The notes beneath the pieces were generated by a model. It saw only the letters and a list, made by a program, of their open reading frames with translations, was not told the DNA's origin and did not search any database. The position numbers and the translations under genes are program-made. Shown one piece after another: positions 9,965 to 20,305 of a stretch of DNA of 64,000 bases (positions are counted from its first letter, which is position 1; each line of letters begins with the position of its first letter). Source of the DNA: Aedes albopictus (Eukaryota; Arthropoda; Insecta; Diptera; Culicidae); the NCBI RefSeq assembly GCF_035046485.1, contig NC_085138.1, positions 275,695,694-275,759,693 of the forward strand. Direction: 5' to 3'.

Positions 9965-11625
9965 TATCGGTCCAATATTCAAGATGGCGACCAGAATATC
10001 CAAGATAGCGGTCTAAAATCCAAGATGGCCGTTGAAAATTTTGGTCCTAAAACCATGCAATTTGGGTATATTTGGTATGAGGAAGATGCCCGGAACTCAA
10101 AAATAGCCACCAGAATATCCAAGATGGCGGTCAAATATCCAAGATAGCGGCTCAAAATTCAAGATGGCGGCTCTTTAATGGAGTTTTAGGCCCCAAACCA
10201 TGCAATATGGGTGTATTTGGTATGGAGAAGATGTGCAATATGGGTATATTTGGTATAGAGCAAATGTTCGGAGTCCAAACGTGGCGGCCAGAATATCCAA
10301 GATGGCGGTCTTAAATGCAAGATGGCGTCTCAAAATTCAAGATGGCGGCGTTTAAAGGAGGTTTAGGCCCTAAATCATGCAATATGGGTATATTTGTTAT
10401 GGGGAAAATTTCCGGAGTCCAAAAATAGCGGTCAGAATATCCAAGACGGCGGTCTGAAATCCAAGATGGCGGCTCAAAATTCAAGATGGCGGTTGTTTAA
10501 TGGAGTTTATGACTCTAAAACCATGCAATATGGGTATATTTGGTGTGGAGAAGGTGTCCAGAGTTCAAAAATGGCGGTCAGAATATCCAAGATGGCGGTC
10601 TAAAATCAAAGATAGCGGCTCAACATTCAAGATGGCGGCTATTTAAAGTAGTTTTAGGCCCTAAAACCATGCAATATGGATATATTTGGTATAAGAAAGA
10701 TGTCGGGAGTCCAAAAATGGAGACCACAATATCCAAGATGGCGGTCTAAAATCCAAGTTGGCAGCTGAATATTCAATATGGCTGTTATTCAATGGAGTTT
10801 TAGGTCCTAAACCCATTAAATATGGGTGTATGTATTTGGCATGGGGAAGATGTCCAGAGTCCGAAATGGCGACCAGAATGTCCAATATGGCGGCTCCAAA
10901 TTCAAGATGGTGGCTATTTCATGTAGTTATGACCCTAAAACCATGCAATATGGGTATATTTGGTGTGGGGAAGATGTCCGGAGTCCAAAATTGGCAGTCA
11001 GAATATCCAAGATGGCAGTCTAACATCAAAGATGGCGGCTCAAAATTCAAGATGGCGGCATTTTAATGGAGTTTTAGGCCCTAAAACCGTACTATTTGGG
11101 TATATTTGGTATGAGGAAAATGTCCGGAGTTCATAAATAGCAGCCAGAATATCCAAAATGGCAGTCTAAAATCCAAGATGGCGGTTCACCATTCAATATG
11201 GCTGCTGTTAAATGGAATTTTACATCCTAAAACCATGCAATATGGGTAGAGTATATTTGGTATGAGGAAGATATCCGGAGTCCAAAAATGACGACCAAAA
11301 TATCCAAGATGGCGGTATAAAATCCAAAATGGCGGCTCCAAATTCAAGATGGCAGCTATTTCATGGAGTTTTCGGCTCCAAAACCATGCAATATGGGTAT
11401 ATTTGGTATGGGCAAGATGTATACGACCAGTATATCTAAGATGGCAGCTCAAAATTTAAGATGACGGCTGTTTAATGGAGTTTTAGGCCCTAAAACCATG
11501 CAATATGGGTAGGGTATATTTGGTATAGGGAAGATGTCCGGAGTCCAGGAATGGTGACCGGAATATCCAAGATAGCGGTCGAAAATCCAAGATTTCAACT
11601 CAAAATTCAAGATAGCGGCCTTTTC
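9965..11625. repeat. ~145-base tandem array rich in AAGATGGCGG
   Basis: The phrase CCATGCAATATGGGTATATT recurs at about 10200, 10375, 10522, 10667, 10941, 11233, 11384 and 11497, giving a period near 145 bases and roughly 11 units. Each unit carries two to four AAGATGGCGG or AAGATAGCGG motifs plus GTCCGGAGTCCAAAA. Translations such as KMAAQNSRWRLF are by-products of the array. The units are diverged, which suggests an old or slowly homogenised array. Confidence 0.9.
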
Positions 11626-11644
11626 TTAAACATCAAAAGTTATA

Positions 11645-12073
11645 CAGGTACTCTTCGATATAACGTACAAAAAAAATCTTTTTGTACGTTATATCGAAGC
11701 AGAGACAAATTTAGTATTTTTTATGCTAGTATTGATGTATTCTATGGGAAATTAACCCTAAATAATGATTTCGGTGAAATTCACAAAATTAATTATGAAA
11801 AACATAAGTTTTCACGAAAAAGTGTTTTCGTTTTTTGTGCTTCGATATAACGTACATTTTGCTTTGATATAACGAACAATTTCCCAATTTGTGCTAATTC
11901 TGGGTAGCAAGGCTAATGCTGCAACAACACATTGATTTGAGTGATTTCGTAGATCTGGTGGTTATCACCGTAAAAAATGTTTTTTTTTTTCAATGTTGTA
12001 CGTTATATCGAAGCAAAATGTACGTTATATCGAATTCGCTATATCGAGGGTACGTTATATCGAAGAATACCTG
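11645..12073. mobile_element. pogo/Tigger-like MITE with iterated TIR motif
   Basis: The ends are CAGGTACTCTTCGATATAAC and GTTATATCGAAGAATACCTG, flanked by TATA, consistent with a TA duplication. The CAG start resembles pogo/Tigger elements. The inner TIR word (TTCGATATAACGTAC or its complement) recurs several times near each end. There is no transposase frame; the open frames at 11551-11850 and 11916-12227 are incidental. Confidence 0.75.
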
Positions 12074-12136
12074 TATAAGCGATATGATTTCTGGTGCCAT
12101 GAAATGGATTTTTGTTAAACATATGAAAGTGCTATA

Positions 12137-12484
12137 CAGTTTCTTACCGATTTTGGCAACACTCGTTTTTGGCAACATTTTTTACCGATTTTGGCAACAC
12201 AATTTTTTTATCGTAAAATCATCTTAAATACATGTTTTAGCTTTACCTCTATTTAAAAAATATAAATTCATTAAGTTTTCAGAAATGTCATTTTTTAAAT
12301 CATGACGTAATTTATGAACGTCATCTAAGGGGAGCGTTTTGTAACTTTTGAATAGTCCATATTGATAATATAAGTCAAAATAATGCATTAAAGTTTTAAA
12401 ATCACAATTTTTTACCGATTTTGGCAACACCCCATTTTGGCAACATAAAATTCACCTCGTGTTGCCAAAATCGGTAAGAAACTG
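12137..12484. mobile_element. pogo-like MITE, second of a pair
   Basis: The ends are CAGTTTCTTACCGATTTTGG and CCAAAATCGGTAAGAAACTG, each next to TA. The word TTACCGATTTTGGCAACA recurs internally at about 12183 and 12412, and GGCAACA more often. It is 64 bases from the element at 11645-12073 and has the same design (CAG ends, TA target, repeated inner TIR word) but unrelated sequence. Confidence 0.78.
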
Positions 12485-12929
12485 TATTCATCAACATGTC
12501 ACTTGAATTTTGTTGAAATGGGTTTTCGAAGGCGCCTGCACCGCTAGGTTTTTTTTATACAAAGCAATAGCAATTGTATCGCTTTCATATATTTTCCAAG
12601 TAGTATATAGACAGTTTCATATGAAAACAAAAAAAAATCTATTGATTTGCTGTCAAAGTACGGATCGATTTAATTTCAAATTTACTTTAAATTAATAAGT
12701 ATATACGCCCTTTTGAAAAGTTAAGCTAGAAATACTGAAAAAGTAAATTAACGAAATATTTTGATAGTATAGATCAGAAATTATAAAAATATTTTCGTCC
12801 GCCTGGTTGAATGGAAATCGCCCATAGTGCAATAGTGGAAAATTGACACTGAGGAAGATTACAAGTGGTAGTCGAAATACGCGTATCTGTCAAAGGATAA
12901 GAAAAAAAGGGCGGAATTAAATGGAATTA
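12485..12929. other. Spacer, no gene seen
   Basis: AT-rich sequence between two elements. No repeat partner or open frame worth keeping was seen. Confidence 0.4.
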
Positions 12930-13875
12930 CCGTAAAATGGGGTAACTTAGATAGTGCGACAGGCACGGTATAATTTATCTTATAACTATGATTTCTTCAA
13001 CCAGTTAAGAAAAGGCAAACGTAGATCAATTCTATGCATATAATGTTCATCTTAGACGTATTTTCATTAAAACTGAGTTTATATTTAACTTTTTGGGCAG
13101 AAAATAAAAATTGTTGACATTTTTGTCATTTGTCAACCCTTTCAAACAAATTACTGTACAACTTTGTTTCGACTATTTTTTTTTTCAATTATAGGCCATT
13201 TATTTTCGGTAGATCCATCATAGTAGATTTCAAATCTGGCCTTGAATCTCTTAACGAAGTAGGTTTTCACAAAGTTGAATTTATTCTGTGAATAGGAACA
13301 TAAATCTCCATACACCAATAAACGCCTAAACGTATGCAATGCCCTTGTAATTTCATGCAGTTAAATCTGTTATGTCCAAAATATGTTTATAAAACATTAA
13401 AAAACATAAAAAAATCATCATGAACAGCATGTAATCATATCTTGATTTACCGATAAAAATATATTTTTACAAATATAATGATTTTTGATGGCTAAACTCA
13501 TTGTTTTTCACTCAGTACTCCACAAACTCGTTTTTATCTCTAAAATTTTGTGAAAAAATCTATATTTTGCTATAAATTCAATCTAATATATTCCACAAGG
13601 CTTCTTTCATCATGTTCATGCTCTTAAGATTTCAATCTGTGATGATTTTTAGGATATGATGTGTTTTTCGTGGCACTATCAAAGTTACCCCAAAATGAAA
13701 ATGTGATTCTTGCGCATATGAAAAATTTAAAGTCACCCAATATATTTAAAATTATGGGATCTTTCAATTGCAATTGATAACTGATACCCCAGTACTTGTT
13801 TAAAAAATATAAAACTAAGGGAAATACGGTAACATACAAAAATAATGAGAAAATTTGCTGTACCCCGTTTTACGG
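12930..13875. mobile_element. TA-type TIR element, CCGTAAAATGGGGTA ends
   Basis: The left end is CCGTAAAATGGGGTAAC and the right end is GTACCCCGTTTTACGG, each flanked by TA. It is 946 bases long, AT-rich and non-coding. The end design resembles the elements at 6711-8034 and 36597-37508. Confidence 0.7.
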
Positions 13876-14204
13876 TATATTTTTTCACAGTCGAATTCAC
13901 AAGTTGTAAGAGTTTCGACACGTTATTCGTGTTCAGAAGATTAATATTGAATAGAGAATGCATTTTTTTATTATTAGGGATGCTCGATTGCATGCCGATC
14001 AATTTCGCTCCAAAGTGTAGTTTTCAATTTTTAGATTGTTGTTGTTTAACTTAAAGTTTAAATTTGTTGAACAAATCTCTGCCACGTAGTTTTGTAAAGA
14101 TACAGCTGGTACTGATTTTGCAGAAATTCTGGCAATATTTTTATTGTGACTAATGTTATCAGCAAAAGTTGTTTTGAAGTTATCAATTTGACCCTGGTTT
14201 ACGG
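13876..14204. mobile_element. Partial TA element related to 6711-8034
   Basis: It ends in TCAATTTGACCCTGGTTTACGG next to TA in two blocks, matching the right end of 6711-8034. Internal blocks (TTAAACTTAAAGTT-like run, CAGAATTCTGGCAATATTT-like run near 14120-14150) match the reverse complement of 6780-6880. The other end is missing. Confidence 0.55.
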
Positions 14205-15772
14205 TACTCTATGAATAAGAAAATCAGTTGATTTGTTAGAACGCAGAAATTTTCTAATCACTACGTTAAAAACCTTAAGGATTCAGCAATGTGAATGCAG
14301 TTATACACGTGAAATATATTGGCTTAAAGTATAGAAATGGTCTTTTTAGTTATTGAAATGTTGCATTTTATTTTTAATCATAATATGTACAATTTGTACA
14401 CATAAATCTCGATCCAAAAAAAAAAACAACCATTTTGCCTAGCTATCTGTTCGCACCTAAGTCATGCTTCCAATATCAAACATATTTACCAGCTGCGAAA
14501 TCCAATATACTTTGTTTATTTACTACGGAAAACCGGTTGAAATCGAAAACCTTTTCTATGCCCACAAAATTGTAATGTTTGATACGATGAAAACGAGAGG
14601 CTATCGTTCATTCAGTTTTCCAGGAATGCATATCGCATCCAGTGGGCAAAGTGCGAAATCACGCTGAATCACAATCCAAGATCGCGGTTGGCCAAACAGG
14701 AACCGAAGTGAAGAGAGATCCGGCGATAGGAAAGAAAAACAGACTCCGACTGGGTACTATTTTGTTATTCGGAAACCAAGGTTCTATAAATAAATGTATC
14801 GATATTCTCCGAGTATCTGAAATTTATATGCTCCAACTACCTATGGATTAAGATGCAGCTGGTTTGATTTTGCCAGTTCACTGTCAGATTCTCGGTTGAA
14901 AGGGTCGTGATCTTCTTGCAGTGTGATCGAAAAATCGTTCAACTGCGTAGGTGTGAGAAAATAGTGTTTTACATTGTTTTAAGTATAATAAGCAGTAAGT
15001 TCAAACTAGTGTGAATAGTGAATAGCTTTTCAGGAATAGGTAATAGGCTGGGACAACTGACATTTATTTTTTCCTGTCAACTTTATTTGTACCTATTCCA
15101 TTTTGGCCCCATTTACCTAAACTGAACAAAATTTTAGCTCGACCAGAATTACTATATTTTAGCGCTGTTCAACGTTCACATTTAACATATAATTTACTAT
15201 GGAAATATTTTTTTTTAGTTAGTTCGCCTGTCATATAATTTCTGAAAACGAGCTCAAAATCCTCATTTGTTTTGAATGATTTCGAATTGTGCACTGGAAC
15301 GCAACATTATTATTTTTCTCCTACTTTGCGTAACGATCAAATTGGGACAAAGCCTGCTCCTCAGTTGTGTGTTCTATTCTTGTATTTTTTAAATATATTT
15401 ATAATAGTGTCCCAAGCTAACAGATTTTGAGTGAACAACTTGTAGTAATTTTTAATACCGTGTTTGGTTCAAGTGTGAGTGTGATAGTTGCTGACGTGAA
15501 AAAAGGTTCACAAACTATATCGTTAAAAAAAATCATTAACCCTTTGACGTTGGTGAAGGTTTTGGCGCAAAAGTGCTTCCCTTGTGATTTGGTTTTGAAA
15601 CTTGCCATTTTCAATTTTATTTGTAACTTACAAGCAATCGCAAGTTCTCCGAGGATTCTAACTTAACTGTTTCTGTACACAGAAAACAATTGTGTAGTTA
15701 ACATTACCACAAACTGTTTCTGCAGGATCATAAGATCACGTTGCAATTGGGAATAGTACGTTAAAATTTATC
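14205..15772. other. Spacer with one Feilai scrap, no gene seen
   Basis: No convincing open frame. 15325-15375 read on the minus strand gives AGCAGGCTTTGTCCCAA followed by CGTTACGC, a short 3' scrap of a Feilai SINE. The frames at 14464-14667 and 15427-15666 have no recognisable domain or splice context. Confidence 0.45.
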
Positions 15773-15998
15773 CTACACACTCAGTTTTATTTCCCGAGGT
15801 CGGCTGTGCAAATCTCGGTTTCTGAATTTCAACCGAGACTCAGCTCACATGGTGGTAGGTTGCTTGGCAACGAGGCGTGTTATACTGATTCTCGGCATTT
15901 ATAAGCTGAGATCTCATGAAAACCTATAACTGACTTCTCGGCTGTGCAAATCTCGGCATTCATAAATTGAGACTCGGCATTCTAAATTAAGTGTGTAG
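15773..15998. mobile_element. Small TIR element with repeated AATCTCGG
   Basis: The ends are CTACACACT and AGTGTGTAG. The interior repeats GCTGTGCAAATCTCGG twice and variants of TGAGACTCGGCATTC. No clear target duplication was seen, so the class is open. Confidence 0.5.
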
Positions 15999-16928
15999 TC
16001 TGTCTGGTCTACATATGCCATCCTCCACTTGAAGAATACTGGAAAATGATAAAATCGATTTATAATTAATTTTTCAACAACTATACTCAATGATGCAAAT
16101 GATTACCTCACTAGTGCTCATCACAACTCATCAACTGTATATTTATCGCGTGCGATTGAACTGTGCACTGATCAGCGATGACCAGCAGCAAAGAGGTGGC
16201 AAAACGAACATGATGTAAATCACAAACGATTTTGCACACATCTGACTGGGCCGTCACACGCTCGCCCGAACAGCCGAACCATACCCAGAGTAGTTTATTA
16301 AGGGTACCAAGACAGACGTGTTTGGTCAGGTATGCGTGAGTTATTTTTCGTTAGCTTCACCCGAAAAAACCCGAAGCTGAGCCGAAATTTCTTATGGCAG
16401 ATCCAATCAGCTGTTCTTGGTATTTTTTCAAATATTGAAACATCACAGAAAAGTAGCAAATACCGTTGATATTTGCTACCAGATCGCATCAGGTGGATGC
16501 CTGTTAGTCATTGCCTCATGATTCCCTGCTTTATTTGCACTTTTGGAGGAATTTTGTGTTTTATGGTGCAAAAAGTTTCCATAAAAAATTTCAATCATGA
16601 ACAGTAATGAACAGTTTTCCATAAGAAATTTCAAAAGTTCACCGTGCAACGGGAAAATTCACCGAGCGTCGGCAGCGCGCCGGACCACGTATTTGCTCAC
16701 CCTTAATGTACCTCCCTGGGCTAGAACGCAACGGCTCAACGGCGAAAAGGAAGAGTCAACTATGCTGATTAGTGTTGAGTCCGTTCGTGTGCTACTCGTA
16801 TGGGACTGAGTGTCGCGGACTGACTCAATATGCTCTCTCAGCGGGAGCCAAACATTGGGAGCCAAACATTGAAGATAGAGGTTATGTTAAACCTTGTTGT
16901 ACCTGTGTGCTTGTTTGAAAAGTATTGA
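15999..16928. other. Low-copy spacer, no gene seen
   Basis: It is moderately GC-rich around 16650-16820. Opposed frames at 16597-16809 plus and 16659-16865 minus show no domain. There is a short direct duplication GGGAGCCAAACATTG at about 16845 and 16858. Confidence 0.35.
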
Positions 16929-17312
16929 TATCTAGGTGCTGCGGATATAATCAAAACTGTTGTCACGATATCTCCATTTGCCGCTATCAATCCGTTGGAA
17001 AGCGAGGAGAAGAATAAACATTGTTTTGAGCCCATTTTAGCTAATTTTGTAACAACTATCCTTCCAAATTTCCATCGCGAATGGAAAATAATAAACTTTG
17101 AACACGACAACAAAATTGGAATAATGGTGGATTGATCATGTTTACCATTTCCGAACAGCGTCGCGACGGCATGTTTGACAACTGCGCTCAGAGAGGTGTT
17201 TGCAAGAAAATTGAACGCTCGTGCGTGTTTACAAGCTGTATGACGGGAGTGTGTTGGTGTGTGTTGGCTAGCTTGAGAAATAAAACCGTTTCTATCCGCA
17301 GCACCTAGGTAT
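16929..17312. mobile_element. TIR element with CTAGGTGCTGCGGATA ends
   Basis: Left TATCTAGGTGCTGCGGATA pairs with right TATCCGCAGCACCTAGGTA. It is about 384 bases long. No coding frame can be defended; the frame at 16838-17113 minus runs partly outside the element. Confidence 0.6.
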
Positions 17313-17420
17313 GGGAGGTTGATTGAATAAAGCGAGGATGGGTGAAAACGTATTCGTTGTCGAAAGCAAATCGCATCATTTCGCGAATGTTTTCATCAAA
17401 TAGCAAGCTTGACTATACTA

Positions 17421-17492
17421 CCGTGTGCAGCATAATTGTCCTACGTTTCTAAGGGAATCCCCAATAACATGGAATAACGTTGCTGCACACGG
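17421..17492. repeat. Short foldback
   Basis: CCGTGTGCAGCA at 17421-17432 pairs with TGCTGCACACGG at 17481-17492 across a 48-base loop. TA precedes the left arm only. It could be a very small MITE or its remnant. Confidence 0.45.
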
Positions 17493-17822
17493 CAGAGAAA
17501 ACATTATCCAACTTGTAGTACATCAGAGATGTATTACAAGTGATTACAAGCATTAAAGTGGCCATGCCTATTGTGCAGAATCATTGAATACAATTGAACT
17601 AAACCATAGAACGGCCATCTCTCGTAAACCTCTACGTAAAGTATGTGTTGTAGACGTCTGTAGGAATATCCTCCTTATGTCCCGGTTCGAAAGCTTAGGC
17701 TCAACCGGCATTATTACGTGCCTTCTGAAAAGAGAACAAATGAAACAAATTAAAGAAATGCAAATAATTATCGTTAGTAATAAACAACTTTAGTAATAAA
17801 TCATGTCGAGTTCTCCATTCGC

Positions 17823-18394
17823 TAATAGGAAGCAATCAGTGAAGTACTAGATTGATAGTAGTGAGCTGGATTTTTGTATGGTGAGATGATCAATTCTCCG
17901 TTTCTGCAATGGAATGGTGCAAACAGCTTGGGTTATATGATTTCTTGCCTAATTTGATGCTGTTTGAGCAAAAGTTTGGGTAACTGTGCTGTTGTATTAT
18001 TTATTTCTTGCAACTTCAACAACACAGTTACCCAAAGTTTTGCTCAAACAGTATCAAATTAGGCAAGAAATCATATAGGGTATCGCGCTACTTGGGCGGT
18101 GGTTTTCTTCGTCTGTTATTTTCATCTGTTTTCCACTGTAACTCGGTCAATTTTGAACCGATTGACTTGAAATTTTGTATCTCACCGCATTCCAAGAATT
18201 GTGTCAATTGGTTCAAGATTGACTGAGTTATAGTGGAAAACAGACGAATATAGAAGCCACCGCCCAAGTAGCGCGATTCCCTAACCCACGCTGTTTGCAG
18301 CATTTCTTTGCAGAAACGGAGAATTGATCATCTCACCATACAAAAATCCAGCTCACTACTTTCAATCTAGTACTTCACTGATTGCTTCCTATTA
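17823..18394. mobile_element. MITE family A, copy 3, interrupted
   Basis: The ends are TAATAGGAAGCAATCAGTG and CACTGATTGCTTCCTATTA, as in 1239-1603. The right arm is split at 18076-18283 by a second MITE. The left arm of the same foldback shows the uninterrupted sequence. Confidence 0.88.
18078..18281. mobile_element. MITE family B nested in MITE A
   Basis: The ends GGGTATCGCGCTACTTGGGC and GCCCAAGTAGCGCGATTCCC are flanked by TA on both sides. Removing the element and one TA restores ATCATATAACCC, which matches the complement of the host's left arm. The interior carries TCAATTTTGAACCGATTGAC, shared with the element at 39182-39398. Confidence 0.88.
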
Positions 18395-18706
18395 CAGAAA
18401 CGGATTACACGCAAAAACGGCTACGCTCAAAAATGTGTTCGGCCTGCACATTTTTAGTAAACATCCATGCCGCACATGACTGTGTTGGAAACACACATTT
18501 TTTTAAAATTGCTCGTACGCTCACATGAGCATGTATTTTGCAATAATTTCGACATGGCAACTTCACTGGGTTTATAAACCACCTTCAAATACCGAAAAAT
18601 ATTGATATTTTGCAAAAATGTGAGCGTACGAGCAATTTGAAAAAATGTGTGTTTCCAACACAGTCCCTGTGCGGCATGGGCGCTACTCAAAAATGAGAGC
18701 TTTTAT
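18395..18706. mobile_element. Foldback-like repeat C, copy 1 (longer form)
   Basis: It starts near ACGCAAAAACGGCTACGCTC and ends near GCTTTTATTTTAGAGAG. GTGTTGGAAACACACATTTT pairs with AAAATGTGTGTTTCCAACAC. It carries about 87 bases (18487-18573) that the second copy at 18843-19066 lacks. Confidence 0.7.
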
Positions 18707-18715
18707 TTTAGAGAG

Positions 18716-19310
18716 TACATTTCCCTCTGCTCCTTACAAATCCATACCTTATGCTTCCGCGGGTCAATCTATGGCGGAGACCGCCAGAGTTGAGGGAGTT
18801 AGAAGCAATACACCCCAGTGAGAAAAATCTACTTTCGAGTAAATGAACACGCAAAAACGGCTACGCTCAAAAATGTGTTCGGCCTGCACATTTTTAGTAA
18901 ACATCCATGCCGCACATGACTGTGTTATAAACCACCTTCAAATACCGAAAAATATTGATATTTTGCAAAAATGTGAGCGTGCGAGCAATTTGAAAAAATG
19001 TGTGTTTCCAACACAGTCCCTGTGCGGCATGGGCGCTACTCAAAAATGAAAGCTTTTATTTTAGAGAGAAGTTTTTCATCAATTATCATACCATACAAAA
19101 TATATGGAGTTTCGAAATGTGTGGTTAGCTGGTAATGGGCACTGTTGTCCTTCTGACTTCAGCTAGATTGAGGAGGTACGTCTCGAGCTTCTGTTTACCA
19201 AATAGGTGCGGCTTGAATAGCGTTTACCCTGCCATCCAGCGTCTGTGTAAAAAATGCTGCATCTCACCTAGCTATATCTAAGGTGGTATCAAGCCAGCAA
19301 TTTGGTTGCT
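18716..19310 (+). pseudogene. RTE-like non-LTR 5' region, interrupted
   Basis: 18716-18790 and 19118-19310 match the 5' region upstream of the RTE-like endonuclease at 44090-44400. Shared blocks include CTTACAAATCCATACCTTAT-like text, GACCGCCAG, TGTGTGGTTAGCTGG, CACTGTTGTCCTTCTGA and AAATGCTGCATC. The middle, 18791-19117, is foreign: it resembles 38476-38591 and is itself split by the repeat at 18843-19066. Confidence 0.65.
18843..19066. mobile_element. Repeat C, copy 2 (internally deleted)
   Basis: It is nearly identical to 18395-18706 from ACGCAAAAACGG to TTTTATTTTAGAGAG, except that after GACTGTGTT it jumps directly to ATAAACCACCTTC. That removes 87 bases present in copy 1. Both junction sides carry TT, so the loss may be microhomology-mediated. 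Confidence 0.75.
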
Positions 19311-19345
19311 ATATCGAAATTGAAACTGAACTAGTCAAACATATA

Positions 19346-19538
19346 CAGGGTGTTAGGTTCATGAGTGCAAACTTTTTAAAGGGTGATAGAGGACCATAAA
19401 TGGTGAAAAAAAATGTTCTACGCATATGGTCAAATCTCAACCGTTGAGATTTGACCATATGCGTAGAACAATTTTTTTCACCACTTATGGTCCTCTATTA
19501 CCCTTTAAAAAGTTTACACTCAGGAACCTAACACCCTG
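19346..19538. mobile_element. Palindromic MITE with CAGGGTGTTAGGTTC ends
   Basis: CAGGGTGTTAGGTTC pairs with GGAACCTAACACCCTG, and the arms pair almost to the centre, at CAACCGTTG (about 19441). TA flanks both sides. It is 193 bases long and reads as a near-perfect hairpin. The class is probably Tc1/mariner or pogo-like by target and ends (inference). Confidence 0.8.
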
Positions 19539-19595
19539 TATAGCGCCAAAGAAATCGGAATCAATGTACGAAACAGCTATATCTATTATTATATG

Positions 19596-19979
19596 CAGGC
19601 TTGTCCGCACTGAGCGCATGAAAATTCTGCTCTTTGGATTTACACCATCAAGCACATCATAAATTAGAAATCTTTTCATCTTATCAGATAGATGGATGTT
19701 GAAATATTCTAAATGTCATTTCGAACTGTCAAAAAACCGCACCGCAGAGCCGCACGGAGCGCACAAAGAGATTTTCACCCGGGTGAAAACACCCCAGTGA
19801 ATTTCACTTTGAACGGCCCGTGCGGCGCTGCGGTGCGGTTTTTTGACAGTTCGAAATGACATTTAGAATATTTCAACATCCATCTATCTGATAAGATGAA
19901 AAGATTTCTAATTTATGATGTGCTTGATGGTGTAAATCCAAAGAGCAGAATTTTCATGCGCTCAGTGCGGACAAGCCTG
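19596..19979. mobile_element. Long-arm hAT-like foldback
   Basis: The ends CAGGCTTGTCCGCACTGAGC and GCTCAGTGCGGACAAGCCTG are exact complements. They are flanked by ATTATATG at 19588-19595 and 19980-19987, an 8-base target duplication. The arms of about 170 bases are close to perfect through CCGCACCGCAG / CTGCGGTGCGG, with a loop around 19780-19800 containing TTTTCACCCGGGTGAAAA. There is no ORF of its own. Confidence 0.9.
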
Positions 19980-19987
19980 ATTATATG

Positions 19988-20162
19988 TATTATTATTATT
20001 ATCTTTATTATCCCTTCAGCGCGCGCTGTTGTAAAAAGTACAACACTACCAAAAAATCTCGCTCTTCATATGCAGCGCTAGCGCGGTGCAGTTTCGGTTG
20101 CTTGATGGCGCGCGTCTTGAAAGGTTTAAGAAATTTGCAGCCCTAGGCTGGCTCATTTCTGA
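19988..20162 (-). mobile_element. SINE tail, split by a TTAA element
   Basis: Read on the minus strand, the outer parts give GAAATGAGCCAGCCTAGGGC, then GCAAATTTC, then AATAAAGATAATAATAATA. This matches the 3' tail of the tRNA-headed SINE at 56550-56722 (CCCAGGGCTAAAAATCTCGT, TTAATACAGATAA). The insertion at 20012-20125 sits where the tail has its TTAA. Confidence 0.65.
20012..20125. mobile_element. TTAA-type MITE inside a SINE tail
   Basis: It shares GTTGTAAAAAGTACAACACT, the GCGCGGTGCAGTTTC block and GCTTGATG with 59321-59437. The flank is TTAT on the left (20008-20011) and TTAA on the right (20126-20129), an expected TTAA pair with one base changed. GTACAACACT...-type internal symmetry is visible (TTGTAAAAAGTACAA). 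Confidence 0.68.
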
Positions 20163-20305
20163 AATTAGCGCATCTACACATATAAAAATAAGTTTGAAGT
20201 CCTTTTGAGACAACAAAACTCACGAACAGATGAACCGATCAGAATGACTCTGGCATGGTTCGATTCGTATTGGGTGTGGTGGCTGTGTTTATAGATATAA
20301 ATATA

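Noticed and set aside
10394..11066. Open frames with repeating peptides (QNIQDGGLKSK, NSRWRLF)
   Set aside because: They are translations of the tandem array, appear in several frames, and shift between units. There is no evidence of a repeat protein.
16597..17113. Small plus and minus frames in a GC-richer patch
   Set aside because: Frames on both strands overlap, no domain is visible, and a TIR element begins inside the region.
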